Shown here piece by piece: positions 7,505 to 16,002 of a stretch of DNA of 18,803 nt; position 1 is the stretch's first letter, and the number at the start of each line of letters is the position of its first letter. Under the pieces are notes generated by a model. That model ran no database searches. It was not told the DNA's origin and saw only the letters and a program-made list of their open reading frames with translations. Location of the stretch: positions 1-18,803 of the forward strand of contig CAAGBS010000034.1 of assembly GCA_900768125.1 (NCBI GenBank). Direction: 5' to 3'. Origin of the DNA: Oscillospiraceae bacterium. GTDB lineage: Bacteria > Bacillota > Clostridia > Oscillospirales > Ruminococcaceae. Both the position numbers and the translations under genes were made by a program.

Positions 7505-8554
7505 ATGACTAAATATGAAGCTGTTGCGCAGGCAATAAAAACTGATATTGAAAACGGCGTATATACCGAGGGTCAGGCGATACCTACCGAGGAGCTGCTC
7601 ACAGCTCAGTATAACGTCAGCCGCCAGACGATACGCAAGGCACTGGCGCTCCTGGTAGAAGACGATCTTATAATAAAGCGGCAGGGCAGCGGTTCGGTGG
7701 TGCGCCCGAAGCGGCTGAATCCGAGGACTGGAAAGATAGCGGTAGTTGCAACGTACATCAGCGATTACATTTTTCCGAGCCAGCTGCGGGCTGTGGAGGA
7801 AGTTCTGTCTGAGAACAAGTACACTGCTGTTCTTTCGGCGACCCGCAACCGTGTTTGTACCGAGCGTGCTATTCTCGAAGAAATACTCAAGAATCCCGTT
7901 GACGGCATACTGATAGAGGGTACAAAATCCGCAATGCCGAACCCGAATTTCGATTTGTACGAAAAGCTTATAAGCATGGGAATTCCGATAGTCTTTTTCA
8001 ACGGATATTACCCTGCCCTCAGCGGCACATATTCAGTCTGCGCAGACAATCAGGCAGGAGGTGCTGAACTTGTGCGGCATTTAATCGACCGCGGCCACAC
8101 GAAGATCGCGGGGTATTTCAAGAGCGATGATATCCAGGGTCATCAGCGGTATTCGGGCTTTATTTCGGAGTTGTTCCGCAGCGGGCTGATAATCCCCGAC
8201 GAGAACGTGTTCTGGTACACCACTGAGACAAAGGAAAAACTCTTTGATGATCAGGAGGAGGTACTAAAGCGCCTCGGTGATAACACGGCAGTCGTATGCT
8301 ATAACGACGAGGTAGCGTTCGGGCTCGTGAAATGCCTGCTTTCCAGTGGCAGACGCGTTCCGGAGGACGTTGCGGTAGTCAGCTTCGACAACAGCAATCT
8401 CAGCCGGATATCCCAGGTGCCGATAACCTCGCTTTCCTATGAGGACAGGAACATCGGCAGGATAGCCGCACAAAAGCTTGTCGATATCCTGAACGGCAGG
8501 GAGGTTTCTTCTGAAGTGCTGCCGTGGACTTTTATCCAGAAAGAAAGCTCATAA
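7505..8554 (+). CDS. araR: AraR-like transcriptional repressor (GntR DNA-binding domain fused to LacI-type sugar-binding domain)
   Basis: A 349-residue regulator. Residues 1 to about 68 form a GntR winged helix-turn-helix (KYEAVAQAIKTDIENGVY, IPTEELLTAQYNVSRQTIRKAL, then LIIKRQGSGSVV). Residues from about 77 onward form a LacI/PBP1-type effector domain (GKIAVVATYISDYIF, DGILIEG, IPIVFFNGYYPAL, LIDRGHTKIAGYF, DVAVVSFDNSNLSRISQVPITSL). This fusion and length match B. subtilis AraR, which represses arabinose genes and is released by L-arabinose. The start ATG at 7505 follows AGGGGCGAT at a normal distance. The gene diverges from the arabinose transporter operon, supporting the assignment. A related repressor responding to another sugar is the main alternative. 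Confidence 0.85.
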   Translation: MTKYEAVAQAIKTDIENGVYTEGQAIPTEELLTAQYNVSRQTIRKALALLVEDDLIIKRQGSGSVVRPKRLNPRTGKIAVVATYISDYIFPSQLRAVEEVLSENKYTAVLSATRNRVCTERAILEEILKNPVDGILIEGTKSAMPNPNFDLYEKLISMGIPIVFFNGYYPALSGTYSVCADNQAGGAELVRHLIDRGHTKIAGYFKSDDIQGHQRYSGFISELFRSGLIIPDENVFWYTTETKEKLFDDQEEVLKRLGDNTAVVCYNDEVAFGLVKCLLSSGRRVPEDVAVVSFDNSNLSRISQVPITSLSYEDRNIGRIAAQKLVDILNGREVSSEVLPWTFIQKESS

Positions 8555-8559
8555 ATATT

Positions 8560-8592
8560 AAAACAGCGCCGGAATTTCCAGTGCTGTTTTTT
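8560..8592 (+). terminator. Intrinsic terminator of the araR-like gene
   Basis: A 10-bp stem (8560-8569 with 8581-8590, one G-U pair) closes an 11-nt loop that contains GGAA/TTCC, and the 3' side runs into TTTTTT. It begins 6 bp after the repressor stop codon. Because only 44 bp separate it from the next start codon, the GH44 gene has little room for its own promoter, and none with good boxes was seen. Confidence 0.85.
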
Positions 8593-8636
8593 AAAGGTGA
8601 CCATAAGTAACAGATAACCGGAAAGGCGGAAATACG

Positions 8637-10370
8637 ATGAAATTCAGAAATATAGCGGCGCTTTCCCTCACAGCGGCGCTTGCCGCAGCAGTACCCGCAA
8701 GTGCGGAGGACAGCATGACCATCTCAATAACAGTAGACCCGCAGACCGAGCTGCGCGAAATATCCCCGTACATATACGGCGTGAACAGCGGCGTTGACCT
8801 GAGCACCGTCAGTGCGGGAGCATTCCGGCTTGGCGGCAACCGAATGAGCTGCTACAACTGGGAAAATAATATGTCCAACGCGGGCGCGGACTGGTACAAT
8901 TCCGCAGATATGCACATGGTTCAGGATGTACTAGACGACGGCCTGCGGCAGACCCCCGGCGGCGCCGCGCTGAACGCCGCAATGGACGCTTCCGCACATA
9001 ACGTCCCATACAAGCTGCTGACGCTTCAGATGCTCGGATATGTGTCTTCCAGCACGTTCCAGAAACTCGACCTTGTTGATGACGACTGTACCGCGCCGAA
9101 CACGGAATACTGGTACAAGGTGGTCAATCGTAAGCCTGGTGAATTCTCAATGGAACCGGATAAAACGGACAACGTGGTGTACACGGACGAATATCTGAAC
9201 TACCTTATCAATACGCTTGGTAACTCCACCTCCGGCGGCTTCAACGCATACGCGCTCGACAACGAGCCGGGTCTGTGGAACGGAACTCACAAGCTGGCGC
9301 ACAGCAAACACGTCACCTGCGATGAGCTTATCGAAAAGAGCATAGACCTCGCTCGGGTAGTTAAGGATATGGACGGCAGCGCAGAGGTATTCGGACCGTC
9401 GCTGTACGGATATACCGCATACCAGAGCCTTGCTGGCGCTCCCGACTGGGGAAGAAAGAAGAGCTCCGGTAACTACCGCTGGTTCATCGACTACTACCTT
9501 GATGAAATGAATAAGGCGGAGAAATCAGACGGCAGACGTCTGCTGGACGTCCTTGATATCCATTATTACACCGAAGCGAAGGGCGAATGCGGTCAGCGCT
9601 CATGCAGTCATTACGACCGTGATGGCTGCATAAAGGCACGGCTGGACAGCGTGCGTTCTCTATTTGAGGAGGGCTACCTTGAAAACAGCTGGATAGCTGA
9701 CAACGGTGCGGAATTCTTCCCGCTTATCCCGAACATTCAGCAGTCCATCGATCAGTACTACCCCGGAACAAAGCTGGCGTTCACGGAGTACAATTTCGGA
9801 GGCGGAGATCACATTTCCGGCGGAGTGTGCCAGGCGGACGTACTTGGGATTTTCGCGGAAAACGGCGTGTATTTTTCATCGCTGTGGCCGTTCGGTCAGA
9901 ATCAGTACCAGCTTGCCGCGATAAATATGTTCACGAATTATGACGGCAGAGGAAGCGGATTCGGAAACACATTAGTCAAGAGCGAAAGTACCGACCGAAA
10001 CACGGTTTCCGCATATTCCGCGACCGATGAAAACGGAGATCTGCGCGTTATCCTCACGAACAAATCTCTGCATGAGAAAACCCCGATAAGCCTTACGATA
10101 GGCGGCGAAACCGGATACTCCTGCGCAGAGGTCTACGAGCTTTACGGCGACAGCACGGATATCCGCAGCGCAGACCCGGCGGAGCTTGATGGGCGCGTGC
10201 TGGAATACTCCCTGAAACCACTTTCGGTAACGGAGATTGTTTTCAAGGCTTCGCAGCCGGTACAGCGCCCCGAGGAGCAGCCGGATAAAAACGGTTTCCC
10301 TGTGATTCCCGCGGCAGTTGGCGCTGGAATCGCTGTTGCTGTTGCTCTTATAAAGATAAAGCGCTTATAA
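8637..10370 (+). CDS. Membrane-anchored GH44 glycoside hydrolase (endoglucanase/xyloglucanase type)
   Basis: A 577-residue secreted enzyme. Residues 1-23 are a signal peptide ending in ASA. The catalytic part has GH44 landmarks: FRLGGNRMSCYNWENNMSNAG (63 onward), YALDNEPGLWNG at 205-216, where E210 is the expected acid/base, DVLDIHYYTE at 304-313, and FTEYNFGGG at 382-390, where E384 is the expected nucleophile. A beta-sandwich tail (about 455-538) matches the second GH44 subdomain. The C-terminus is a short linker, a hydrophobic segment (about 554-571) and KIKRL, which predicts anchoring in the membrane instead of a dockerin. GH44 enzymes cleave beta-1,4-glucans, often xyloglucan. The ATG follows GGAAAGGCGG. 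The gene lies downstream of the AraR-like gene, on the same strand but beyond a terminator. Confidence 0.93.
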   Translation: MKFRNIAALSLTAALAAAVPASAEDSMTISITVDPQTELREISPYIYGVNSGVDLSTVSAGAFRLGGNRMSCYNWENNMSNAGADWYNSADMHMVQDVLDDGLRQTPGGAALNAAMDASAHNVPYKLLTLQMLGYVSSSTFQKLDLVDDDCTAPNTEYWYKVVNRKPGEFSMEPDKTDNVVYTDEYLNYLINTLGNSTSGGFNAYALDNEPGLWNGTHKLAHSKHVTCDELIEKSIDLARVVKDMDGSAEVFGPSLYGYTAYQSLAGAPDWGRKKSSGNYRWFIDYYLDEMNKAEKSDGRRLLDVLDIHYYTEAKGECGQRSCSHYDRDGCIKARLDSVRSLFEEGYLENSWIADNGAEFFPLIPNIQQSIDQYYPGTKLAFTEYNFGGGDHISGGVCQADVLGIFAENGVYFSSLWPFGQNQYQLAAINMFTNYDGRGSGFGNTLVKSESTDRNTVSAYSATDENGDLRVILTNKSLHEKTPISLTIGGETGYSCAEVYELYGDSTDIRSADPAELDGRVLEYSLKPLSVTEIVFKASQPVQRPEEQPDKNGFPVIPAAVGAGIAVAVALIKIKRL

Positions 10371-10541
10371 ATTTTAAATGCCATGTTCAGATTTTTCTGA
10401 ATAGGGCTTTTGACAAACCGGACACAGCCTGATCGGAAGAATCGCCGGTTCATGCTTGTATGAAAATTTGTTGTCTGCCGTTTGCAACAGATCCTTTTAA
10501 ATCAGATATGTTCAATACTTCTTTCGATAAACTGTCAAAGT
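10371..10541. other. Intergenic stretch with weak hairpins
   Basis: No gene is supported here. It contains TTCAGA-TTTT-TCTGAA (10386-10401), 16 bp after the GH44 stop, and AACCGG/CCGGTT (10416-10421/10445-10450) with an inner GAT/ATC. Neither is followed by a convincing T-run. Confidence 0.4.
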
Positions 10542-10579
10542 AAAATCGGTGCGGAAAATTATTATCCGCACCGATTTTT
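10542..10579 (+). terminator. Strong two-way terminator
   Basis: A perfect 14-bp stem (10542-10555 with 10565-10578) contains the core ATCGGTGCGGA, with a 9-nt AT-rich loop. It has AAAA on the left and TTTTT on the right, so it can work in both directions. It ends GH44 transcription from the left and would also catch minus-strand transcription. Confidence 0.9.
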
Positions 10580-10624
10580 GTATCTTGTCCACGCTTGATT
10601 TATCAGGAGTACCTTATTTTGCTC

Positions 10625-10667
10625 TGCAACATCGTGTTGCACCTCCTCGTAAGGCATACAGCCTTAC
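10625..10667. repeat. Pair of tight hairpins, possible dispersed intergenic element
   Basis: Two perfect hairpins with 5-nt loops stand 7 nt apart: TGCAAC-ATCGT-GTTGCA (10625-10641) and GTAAGGC-ATACA-GCCTTAC (10649-10667). The spacer reads GAGGAGG on the minus strand, resembling a ribosome site, with an ATG 10 nt further on (10632-10630) opening only a 9-codon frame. A 22-codon minus frame (10682-10614) also crosses the pair. Neither tiny frame is supported as a gene. The rest of 10580-10747 shows nothing else recognisable. Confidence 0.35.
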
Positions 10668-10743
10668 TTCGTCAGCTTTCATCGCATTCGGCGCACTCTA
10701 CCAATTTTCCCTTTTCAAACCGGTTTTTAGAGGTGACCTAAAA

Positions 10744-10773
10744 TGAAATGGGCGCACATCTCTGTACGCCCAT
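10744..10773 (-). terminator. Probable terminator of the dockerin-protein gene
   Basis: On the minus strand, ATGGGCG-t-ACA-gaga-TGT-g-CGCCCAT forms a nearly perfect stem (10773 to 10748) and is followed by TTTCATTTT. It begins 20 bp after the stop codon at 10795-10793. Confidence 0.75.
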
Positions 10774-10792
10774 CGTTAATTATTCGGATAAA

Positions 10793-13321
10793 TTATGCCG
10801 CGATTCCGACTATAGCTTTCAGTATTGCTGCCGCGTCAAGCGCGTTAACAACTCCATCTCCGTTGTAATCGCCCATGAGATGATTCTCTCCGTCCGCGAT
10901 TCCAACAATGTCTTTGAGGACAGACGACGCGTCAAGCGCATTCAGAATGCCGTCATTGTTCATGTCACCGGATCTGTCGCTGAACTTGCAAACCATTACG
11001 ACATACTCGCCATTTGTATTTACTCCGGAAGCTGTCACAATGCCGTTTTCATCGACCTTAACGCAGTTCTGAAACACCAGCTTGCCATCAGTCAGCTTGT
11101 AGACGTTCGCGAACTGACCCGCGAACTCCCTGCGGAATGTCAGCTTGAGGTCAGCCGGAACTCCGGTATTCTTGATTTTGATATCCGCGCCGATAACCCC
11201 GCGGAGCGCGCTCTTATCAGCGTTTCCTGGAAGTATTGAGAAGTCAGCCGCAGAAGCCGAGGTTATCTTCGAGCCGTCCACTATCCAGCTTCTTGTGCTG
11301 TCGATAACGAACTCTACCTTTGCCTTGCTGTCCTTTATTGCCCTGATAACGTCAGCCGGAACGGTAGTTTCGCCGTTCATGCTGATTGTCGCTGAACCGC
11401 CTGCCGGAAGCTTCGCTACGTCTGCCGCGATGTCAGACCAGCTCTTCTGTGTGCCGTTTATTGCGGGCTTGGTTTCAGTCGGTGTGCTCGGTCTGGAGCT
11501 TCCGCCGGAAGAACCTCCGGAAGATGAACCGCCGGACTTCTTCGGAATAGTATTTTCCTCGGTCGCGCCGCAAGCGGAGCAGGTTCTGGTCTTTATTCCG
11601 GTGGTAGTGTAAGTGGGTTCCTTTGTAGTTACCCAGTCACCGAACTTGTGACCCTCTGCCTTTATTGTGACATCTGCCAGTGTGGTTTTGGTCGCTGCGG
11701 TGCTGTCGGTGAACAGCTTGCCGCATTCACATCTGAAATATGCCTTGTTGCCGTCCTCTATGCGGGTTGGTGCCTTTGCCGGAACCTCGGTCAAATGGTT
11801 TGCATGAATATGTCCGAGTTCCGGAGAAATAACGTATCTGCACACGGTGCAGGTTTCCGGAGTTGTTTCGGTCGCCGCTCCGGAGGAAATGTGCGCCGCC
11901 TTATCATTGATTTCATCGCAGTTTTCACACTTGTGCCAGTGGTCGTGCTCATCGGTGCTCCACTCGGTCGCCCAGTCATGCCCGGTCGCCGGAATCGTCT
12001 TAGGAGTTCTGGAAATCTCCTCATCGCATACGGAACAGTAAATTACCTCGTCATAAGAGCCGTCAACTGTGCAGGTCGCTTCAACCCTGTTTTCCTCTAC
12101 AGCCACAGAGTGCTTGTGACCGAGCGCGGCAAGAACGACTGTCTTGACCTCATTCAGCCCCTCAGCGTCGCTGAATTTCTTGTTGCACTGAGTGCATTCC
12201 CAGTATTCGATATTGCCATCGTCTACGCAGGAGGGTTCTACCCTGTCGTAATGATTTGCAGAGAGATCGCCGTGCCCCGACATTATCTTCTTGAATGAGG
12301 GTGCGCTTGCGTTATGTGTATCTGTTTCCGCATAACGGATAAATCCTACGATAAGTTCATCATGCCTTGCGTCAGTCGAAGACCAAGGATGCCAGGTCAC
12401 TCCTTCAAAGCTGAACTCTACACCCTCGAGGGCGGTCTGTATCTCTGCTGTGATGTCGCTGCCGTTGTTTTTCAGAACAAGGTCGAATTTGTCGGCACTG
12501 GGTGCTTCCTGATTCTCCAGACCGCTAAGCGTAACGTAAACCTTGGCGGTAATAGTCTGATAGTTCTGGCTGTCGATCTTGCACTCAATTAACGCCATTT
12601 TCTTGATATCCTGTTCGGTGTTTGCGTCGCTGAATGTGAAGTACACCTTTCCGTCCTCGTAACGAGCGTTCGAAATGACAGAAGCGTCACATGATATTTC
12701 GGCGTCATGGATTTCGCTAATCGTTCCCATATCCGCAGGATAATCTACATAGACGAAATGTTCGCCCGTTGTTGCCCAGTTGTATGCCACGTTGACAGGT
12801 GCGGGATAATATTCTGCCTGTTCTATTGTGAAAGACCATATATTGCCGTCTGCTGTGAGGTCCGTTGCCGCATAGCAGTTTTCGCTCTCGGAAACGTCCA
12901 GCTTCACCAGATATTTGCCCGCGTTTATCGGCTCGGCTTCCTCGCCCGTTGTCATGTCATAATACTTCACGGTGATGTCGCCGCAGCCTTTATACATTGC
13001 CAGCAGAGTATTTCCTTTAATTTTTGCCGTAGCGTTCCAAGGCTTGCCGTTGTATACGGGGTCAGTAGGTAATTCTACCTCAAAATCGTCCGCCGAAAGG
13101 GTATATTTTGCTGCGTCTATGGAAAAGCTCTTTGTCAAGCCTTCGCTTGGCAGGAGCTCACTCACATTAGAGTTCGTTCTCGGCGGGCATTTGAACGTAT
13201 AGGTAATTTTCCCTGCCGATGCAACAGTTGTCACAAACGTATCCGACGTCACATTGTCAAAATCGACAATATACAAATAGCTGTCATCAACGTCATCGGA
13301 TGCGATAACTCGCAGTTGGTA
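10793..13321 (-). CDS. C-terminal fragment: CxxC repeats, Ser/Gly linker and type I dockerin
   Basis: Open from about 13321 (YQLRVIASDDVDDSYLYIVD) to TAA at 10795-10793. Numbering from codon 13276: about 50-155 and 158-250 look like beta-sandwich surface modules. About 342-575 carries cysteine pairs C361/C364, C414/C417, C450/C453, C476/C479 and C566/C569, with C516/C518 variant, in the Clostridial HxxxxxxPTCxxxG-like repeat style. A GGSSSGGSSGGSS linker covers about 582-594. Residues 769-827 are a dockerin with two Ca-binding loops, GDMNNDGILNALDASSVLKD and GDYNGDGVVNALDAAAILKA, each ending in IVG. Dockerins bind cohesins on scaffoldins or the cell surface. The cysteine repeats suggest metal- or disulfide-stabilised spacers; their function is unknown. 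Confidence 0.85.
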   Translation of the reverse strand, partial: YQLRVIASDDVDDSYLYIVDFDNVTSDTFVTTVASAGKITYTFKCPPRTNSNVSELLPSEGLTKSFSIDAAKYTLSADDFEVELPTDPVYNGKPWNATAKIKGNTLLAMYKGCGDITVKYYDMTTGEEAEPINAGKYLVKLDVSESENCYAATDLTADGNIWSFTIEQAEYYPAPVNVAYNWATTGEHFVYVDYPADMGTISEIHDAEISCDASVISNARYEDGKVYFTFSDANTEQDIKKMALIECKIDSQNYQTITAKVYVTLSGLENQEAPSADKFDLVLKNNGSDITAEIQTALEGVEFSFEGVTWHPWSSTDARHDELIVGFIRYAETDTHNASAPSFKKIMSGHGDLSANHYDRVEPSCVDDGNIEYWECTQCNKKFSDAEGLNEVKTVVLAALGHKHSVAVEENRVEATCTVDGSYDEVIYCSVCDEEISRTPKTIPATGHDWATEWSTDEHDHWHKCENCDEINDKAAHISSGAATETTPETCTVCRYVISPELGHIHANHLTEVPAKAPTRIEDGNKAYFRCECGKLFTDSTAATKTTLADVTIKAEGHKFGDWVTTKEPTYTTTGIKTRTCSACGATEENTIPKKSGGSSSGGSSGGSSRPSTPTETKPAINGTQKSWSDIAADVAKLPAGGSATISMNGETTVPADVIRAIKDSKAKVEFVIDSTRSWIVDGSKITSASAADFSILPGNADKSALRGVIGADIKIKNTGVPADLKLTFRREFAGQFANVYKLTDGKLVFQNCVKVDENGIVTASGVNTNGEYVVMVCKFSDRSGDMNNDGILNALDASSVLKDIVGIADGENHLMGDYNGDGVVNALDAAAILKAIVGIAA

Positions 13322-16002
13322 TTGTCCAGCTTTATAGTGACGCCGTTTGCAAACTTGAGCTCGCCGCCGTACCTGATTTCAAATTCATCAAGGTAGGTAA
13401 GCTTCTTGTTGTCCGTTCTCTCAAACGTAAGGCTTGCAGTGAACTTCTCGGACGGAACATGCGTGCTGCCCTTTATCGAGGGGTAATATGCCGCGCCGTT
13501 TTCGCCGTCGCTGTCAACAACCGTGTTGGCTTTCTTCTCCCATATAGAGGTATCAAGCCCCATTGTAGTGAGCGCACCGGAAGAAGTCATCTCAACCGTG
13601 GAAAGACCCGTGCCGTATGAGGTGCCGCCTGTGTAAATGTCCTTGTTGTAGTAGCAGTTCTCGACAGTGAGCTCTTTAGTGGTATCACTTGTTTTAACGG
13701 TTATTGCGTCTTTCTTGCCACTGTCGGGAACGGTCACGGTTCCCACGAAATAGCAGTTTTTGATGCTGGGAGCAACGAAATCCCAATGACCTCCGCTATT
13801 AGCTCCCTCGGAATAGCCGCTGATTCCACCTGCATAAGTGTTGGTTGCCTCAATCGTACCTATTGCATAGCAGTTAATTATATGACTATAACCGCCCGGC
13901 ATACGTCCGCAGATACCGCCGACATTATTGCCGCTGCTGATAATATCGCCCTCGACAGCGAGGTTCATAATAGTGCCCTCGTTGTAGCCGAAAATACCTG
14001 CATAGTCGCCGTTTGCGCTAATATTAACGCTTATTGTATGTCCGTTGCCGCTGAATTTGCCATTGAACGGTGTATCAGCAGAGCCTATGGGCGTGAAGTC
14101 GCCGAGAGTGATGACATTCATCAGGACATAGCTGCCGCTGGGGTTTTCGCTGATTTTAGCCAGATCGTCTGCCGAGTTGATTTCGGTGTATTCCTGCCAG
14201 TCGTCATTGTCGCCGTTAGTCTTGAAGTTGTACTGCTTTTCTTCGCCGAGGGAAAGCGGCTCTCCAACGCCGATAAGGCTCGGATATTTTGCATTCACCA
14301 CGCTCATTCTCTTATTTTCAGCGTCAGTGGTTCGTGTAATTCCGCCCGCTTGCCAAATGGAGTCATCAAGATTCAGACTATTGAAAGAGTCCTTGTCGCA
14401 AAGCTCTGCTGAGGTCTTGCCTGCGCCTCTGGTATCATCTGCCGTGTACAGATCCTTGTTATAATAGCAGTTCTCGACATTGCCATATTCTTTTGCGCAA
14501 ACTGCGCCTATCTTCACACCACTGTAACCGCCTGTGGAGATAGTTCCCGAGAAATAGCAGTTCTCAATAGTGGAAGCAGCAGTGACATCGCCGCTGATTC
14601 CTGCTGCATAATTTCCGGTTGCTTCAATTGCACGTATCGCATAGCAGTTGCTTATGGTGCCGTTGTTCGCTCCGCTGATACCGCCGACATTTGTCGTGCC
14701 ATTTACGCTGCCCTCAAACGAGCAGGCGTAAATTGTGCCCTCATTATTTCCGCAGATACCACCGACATTCACTGCGCCGCTGATATCGCCATTGACTGCG
14801 AGGTTCATAATTAAACCGTAGTTGCAGTCAAAAAGTCCCGCAACAACATTTTTGTTTATTGTAAAATTGCTGATAGTAAACCCGTCACCGCTGAATTTGC
14901 CTTTGAAAACTCCTATCGGATCGATTTTATTACCCTCGAAGTCAATTTTACCCGTGAGAACATAGTTGCCGTTCACATCGTTGTAAATTTTAGTAATATC
15001 ATTATATTCTTCAGCCGTGCCTATTTCTGTGTACGGCTGCCAGTCGGGGGAAGCGCCAGTACTGAAGTTGTACTCCTTTACCTCAACAGAATACGCACTT
15101 CCAACGCCGGTAAGGCTCGGATAGGTGTATGTCACCGTGTGCTTTCTCGCATTATTCTCGTCAACCTTGGCTGTCTTGCTGCCATCAGACCAAATTGTGC
15201 TGTCAAAGCCGCTCGGGATAGTGCCGCAAAGCTCTGCCGTGGTCTTTTTTCCAACATTGGACTCTCTGCCTCCGCCAGCGTATCCGATAGGCTCAGCACT
15301 GCAGGCATTGCTGTCGCTGTAGCACGAGTTAATTGTGCTGTATTCACTAGTGCTTGTTGATTCACCATGATAGTTTGAAGCGCAGATACTGCCGGCGGTC
15401 TTTGCATTTTTTACGTCGCCATAATTCAGGCAGTATTCAATTTTGCCGTAGTTTTCTGAGCAGATTCCGCCAATGGTTCCTCTGTAAGTTGACGTACCCG
15501 AAACTTCGCCTGCGTTATAGCAGTTGGATACGGTGCCGTCTGAACCATTAGAGTATACAATTCCTGAGCCGATGGTATTGGTCGTCACAGCCGCCATATT
15601 GTAGCACTTGTTGATTTTGCCGGAGTTTACGGCACAGATACCCGCAGCCACGCCTGATGCATCAGTGCTGGATGCGTCTATTCTGCCGCCGAGAACCGCG
15701 CAGCCCTCGATCGTTCCCCAGGTGCTGTTTTTTGCGCACAGTGCCGCAGCACCGTAGCCCTCTGTATAAACAACATCAACCCTATCAAGATATACATTCC
15801 TGATAGTGCCACTGTTACTGCCGAACAGACCTGTATAACCGTTGTAGACAGTCGGTTTGAGGTTGGATATAGTTTTCCCGTTGCCGTCGAATGTACTCAC
15901 GAATGAGCCGATCGGGCCTATCGGCGTCCACTTTTTGCCGCCGAGGTCGATGTCGTCGGTCAGCACGAAATATTCGCCGCCGGATAATGCGTCGTTATTG
16001 AC
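13249..16002 (-). CDS. Middle fragment: three tandem GLUG-type modules
   Basis: Open from the codon after the TAG to a TGA at 13251-13249. Residue numbers here count from the GTG at 15966. Three related modules follow each other: about 1-290, 297-570 and 577-838. Each opens with a phrase like DLGGKKWTPIG, EGNKIDPIG or LGDFTPIG, runs through repeats such as NVGGICGNNEGTI, AGGISGYSE and NCYYNKD, and closes with YPSLTGVG, YPSLIGVG or YPSIKGS. These glycine- and asparagine-rich GLUG repeats are known from secreted surface and adhesion proteins. The last 20 or so residues (from about 883) are out of frame relative to the real protein; the natural continuation is in the next fragment. A ribosome site for independent translation was not seen. 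Confidence 0.8.
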   Translation of the reverse strand, partial: VNNDALSGGEYFVLTDDIDLGGKKWTPIGPIGSFVSTFDGNGKTISNLKPTVYNGYTGLFGSNSGTIRNVYLDRVDVVYTEGYGAAALCAKNSTWGTIEGCAVLGGRIDASSTDASGVAAGICAVNSGKINKCYNMAAVTTNTIGSGIVYSNGSDGTVSNCYNAGEVSGTSTYRGTIGGICSENYGKIEYCLNYGDVKNAKTAGSICASNYHGESTSTSEYSTINSCYSDSNACSAEPIGYAGGGRESNVGKKTTAELCGTIPSGFDSTIWSDGSKTAKVDENNARKHTVTYTYPSLTGVGSAYSVEVKEYNFSTGASPDWQPYTEIGTAEEYNDITKIYNDVNGNYVLTGKIDFEGNKIDPIGVFKGKFSGDGFTISNFTINKNVVAGLFDCNYGLIMNLAVNGDISGAVNVGGICGNNEGTIYACSFEGSVNGTTNVGGISGANNGTISNCYAIRAIEATGNYAAGISGDVTAASTIENCYFSGTISTGGYSGVKIGAVCAKEYGNVENCYYNKDLYTADDTRGAGKTSAELCDKDSFNSLNLDDSIWQAGGITRTTDAENKRMSVVNAKYPSLIGVGEPLSLGEEKQYNFKTNGDNDDWQEYTEINSADDLAKISENPSGSYVLMNVITLGDFTPIGSADTPFNGKFSGNGHTISVNISANGDYAGIFGYNEGTIMNLAVEGDIISSGNNVGGICGRMPGGYSHIINCYAIGTIEATNTYAGGISGYSEGANSGGHWDFVAPSIKNCYFVGTVTVPDSGKKDAITVKTSDTTKELTVENCYYNKDIYTGGTSYGTGLSTVEMTSSGALTTMGLDTSIWEKKANTVVDSDGENGAAYYPSIKGSTHVPSEKFTASLTFERTDNKKLTYLDEFEIRYGGELKFANGVTIKLDNTNCELSHPMTLMTAICILSILTM

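Noticed and set aside
8581..8609. Separate promoter for the GH44 gene (GTGCTG, 17 bp, TAAGTA)
   Set aside because: Only about two -10 positions match and the would-be -35 is inside the terminator stem.
10549..10746. A 65-codon plus-strand open frame between the GH44 and dockerin genes
   Set aside because: It starts inside a terminator stem, lacks a ribosome site and crosses the paired hairpins. Treated as non-coding.
13786..14412. Plus-strand 208-codon frame inside the GLUG region
   Set aside because: Antisense to strongly protein-like GLUG repeats; its apparent repetition comes from the repeats on the other strand.
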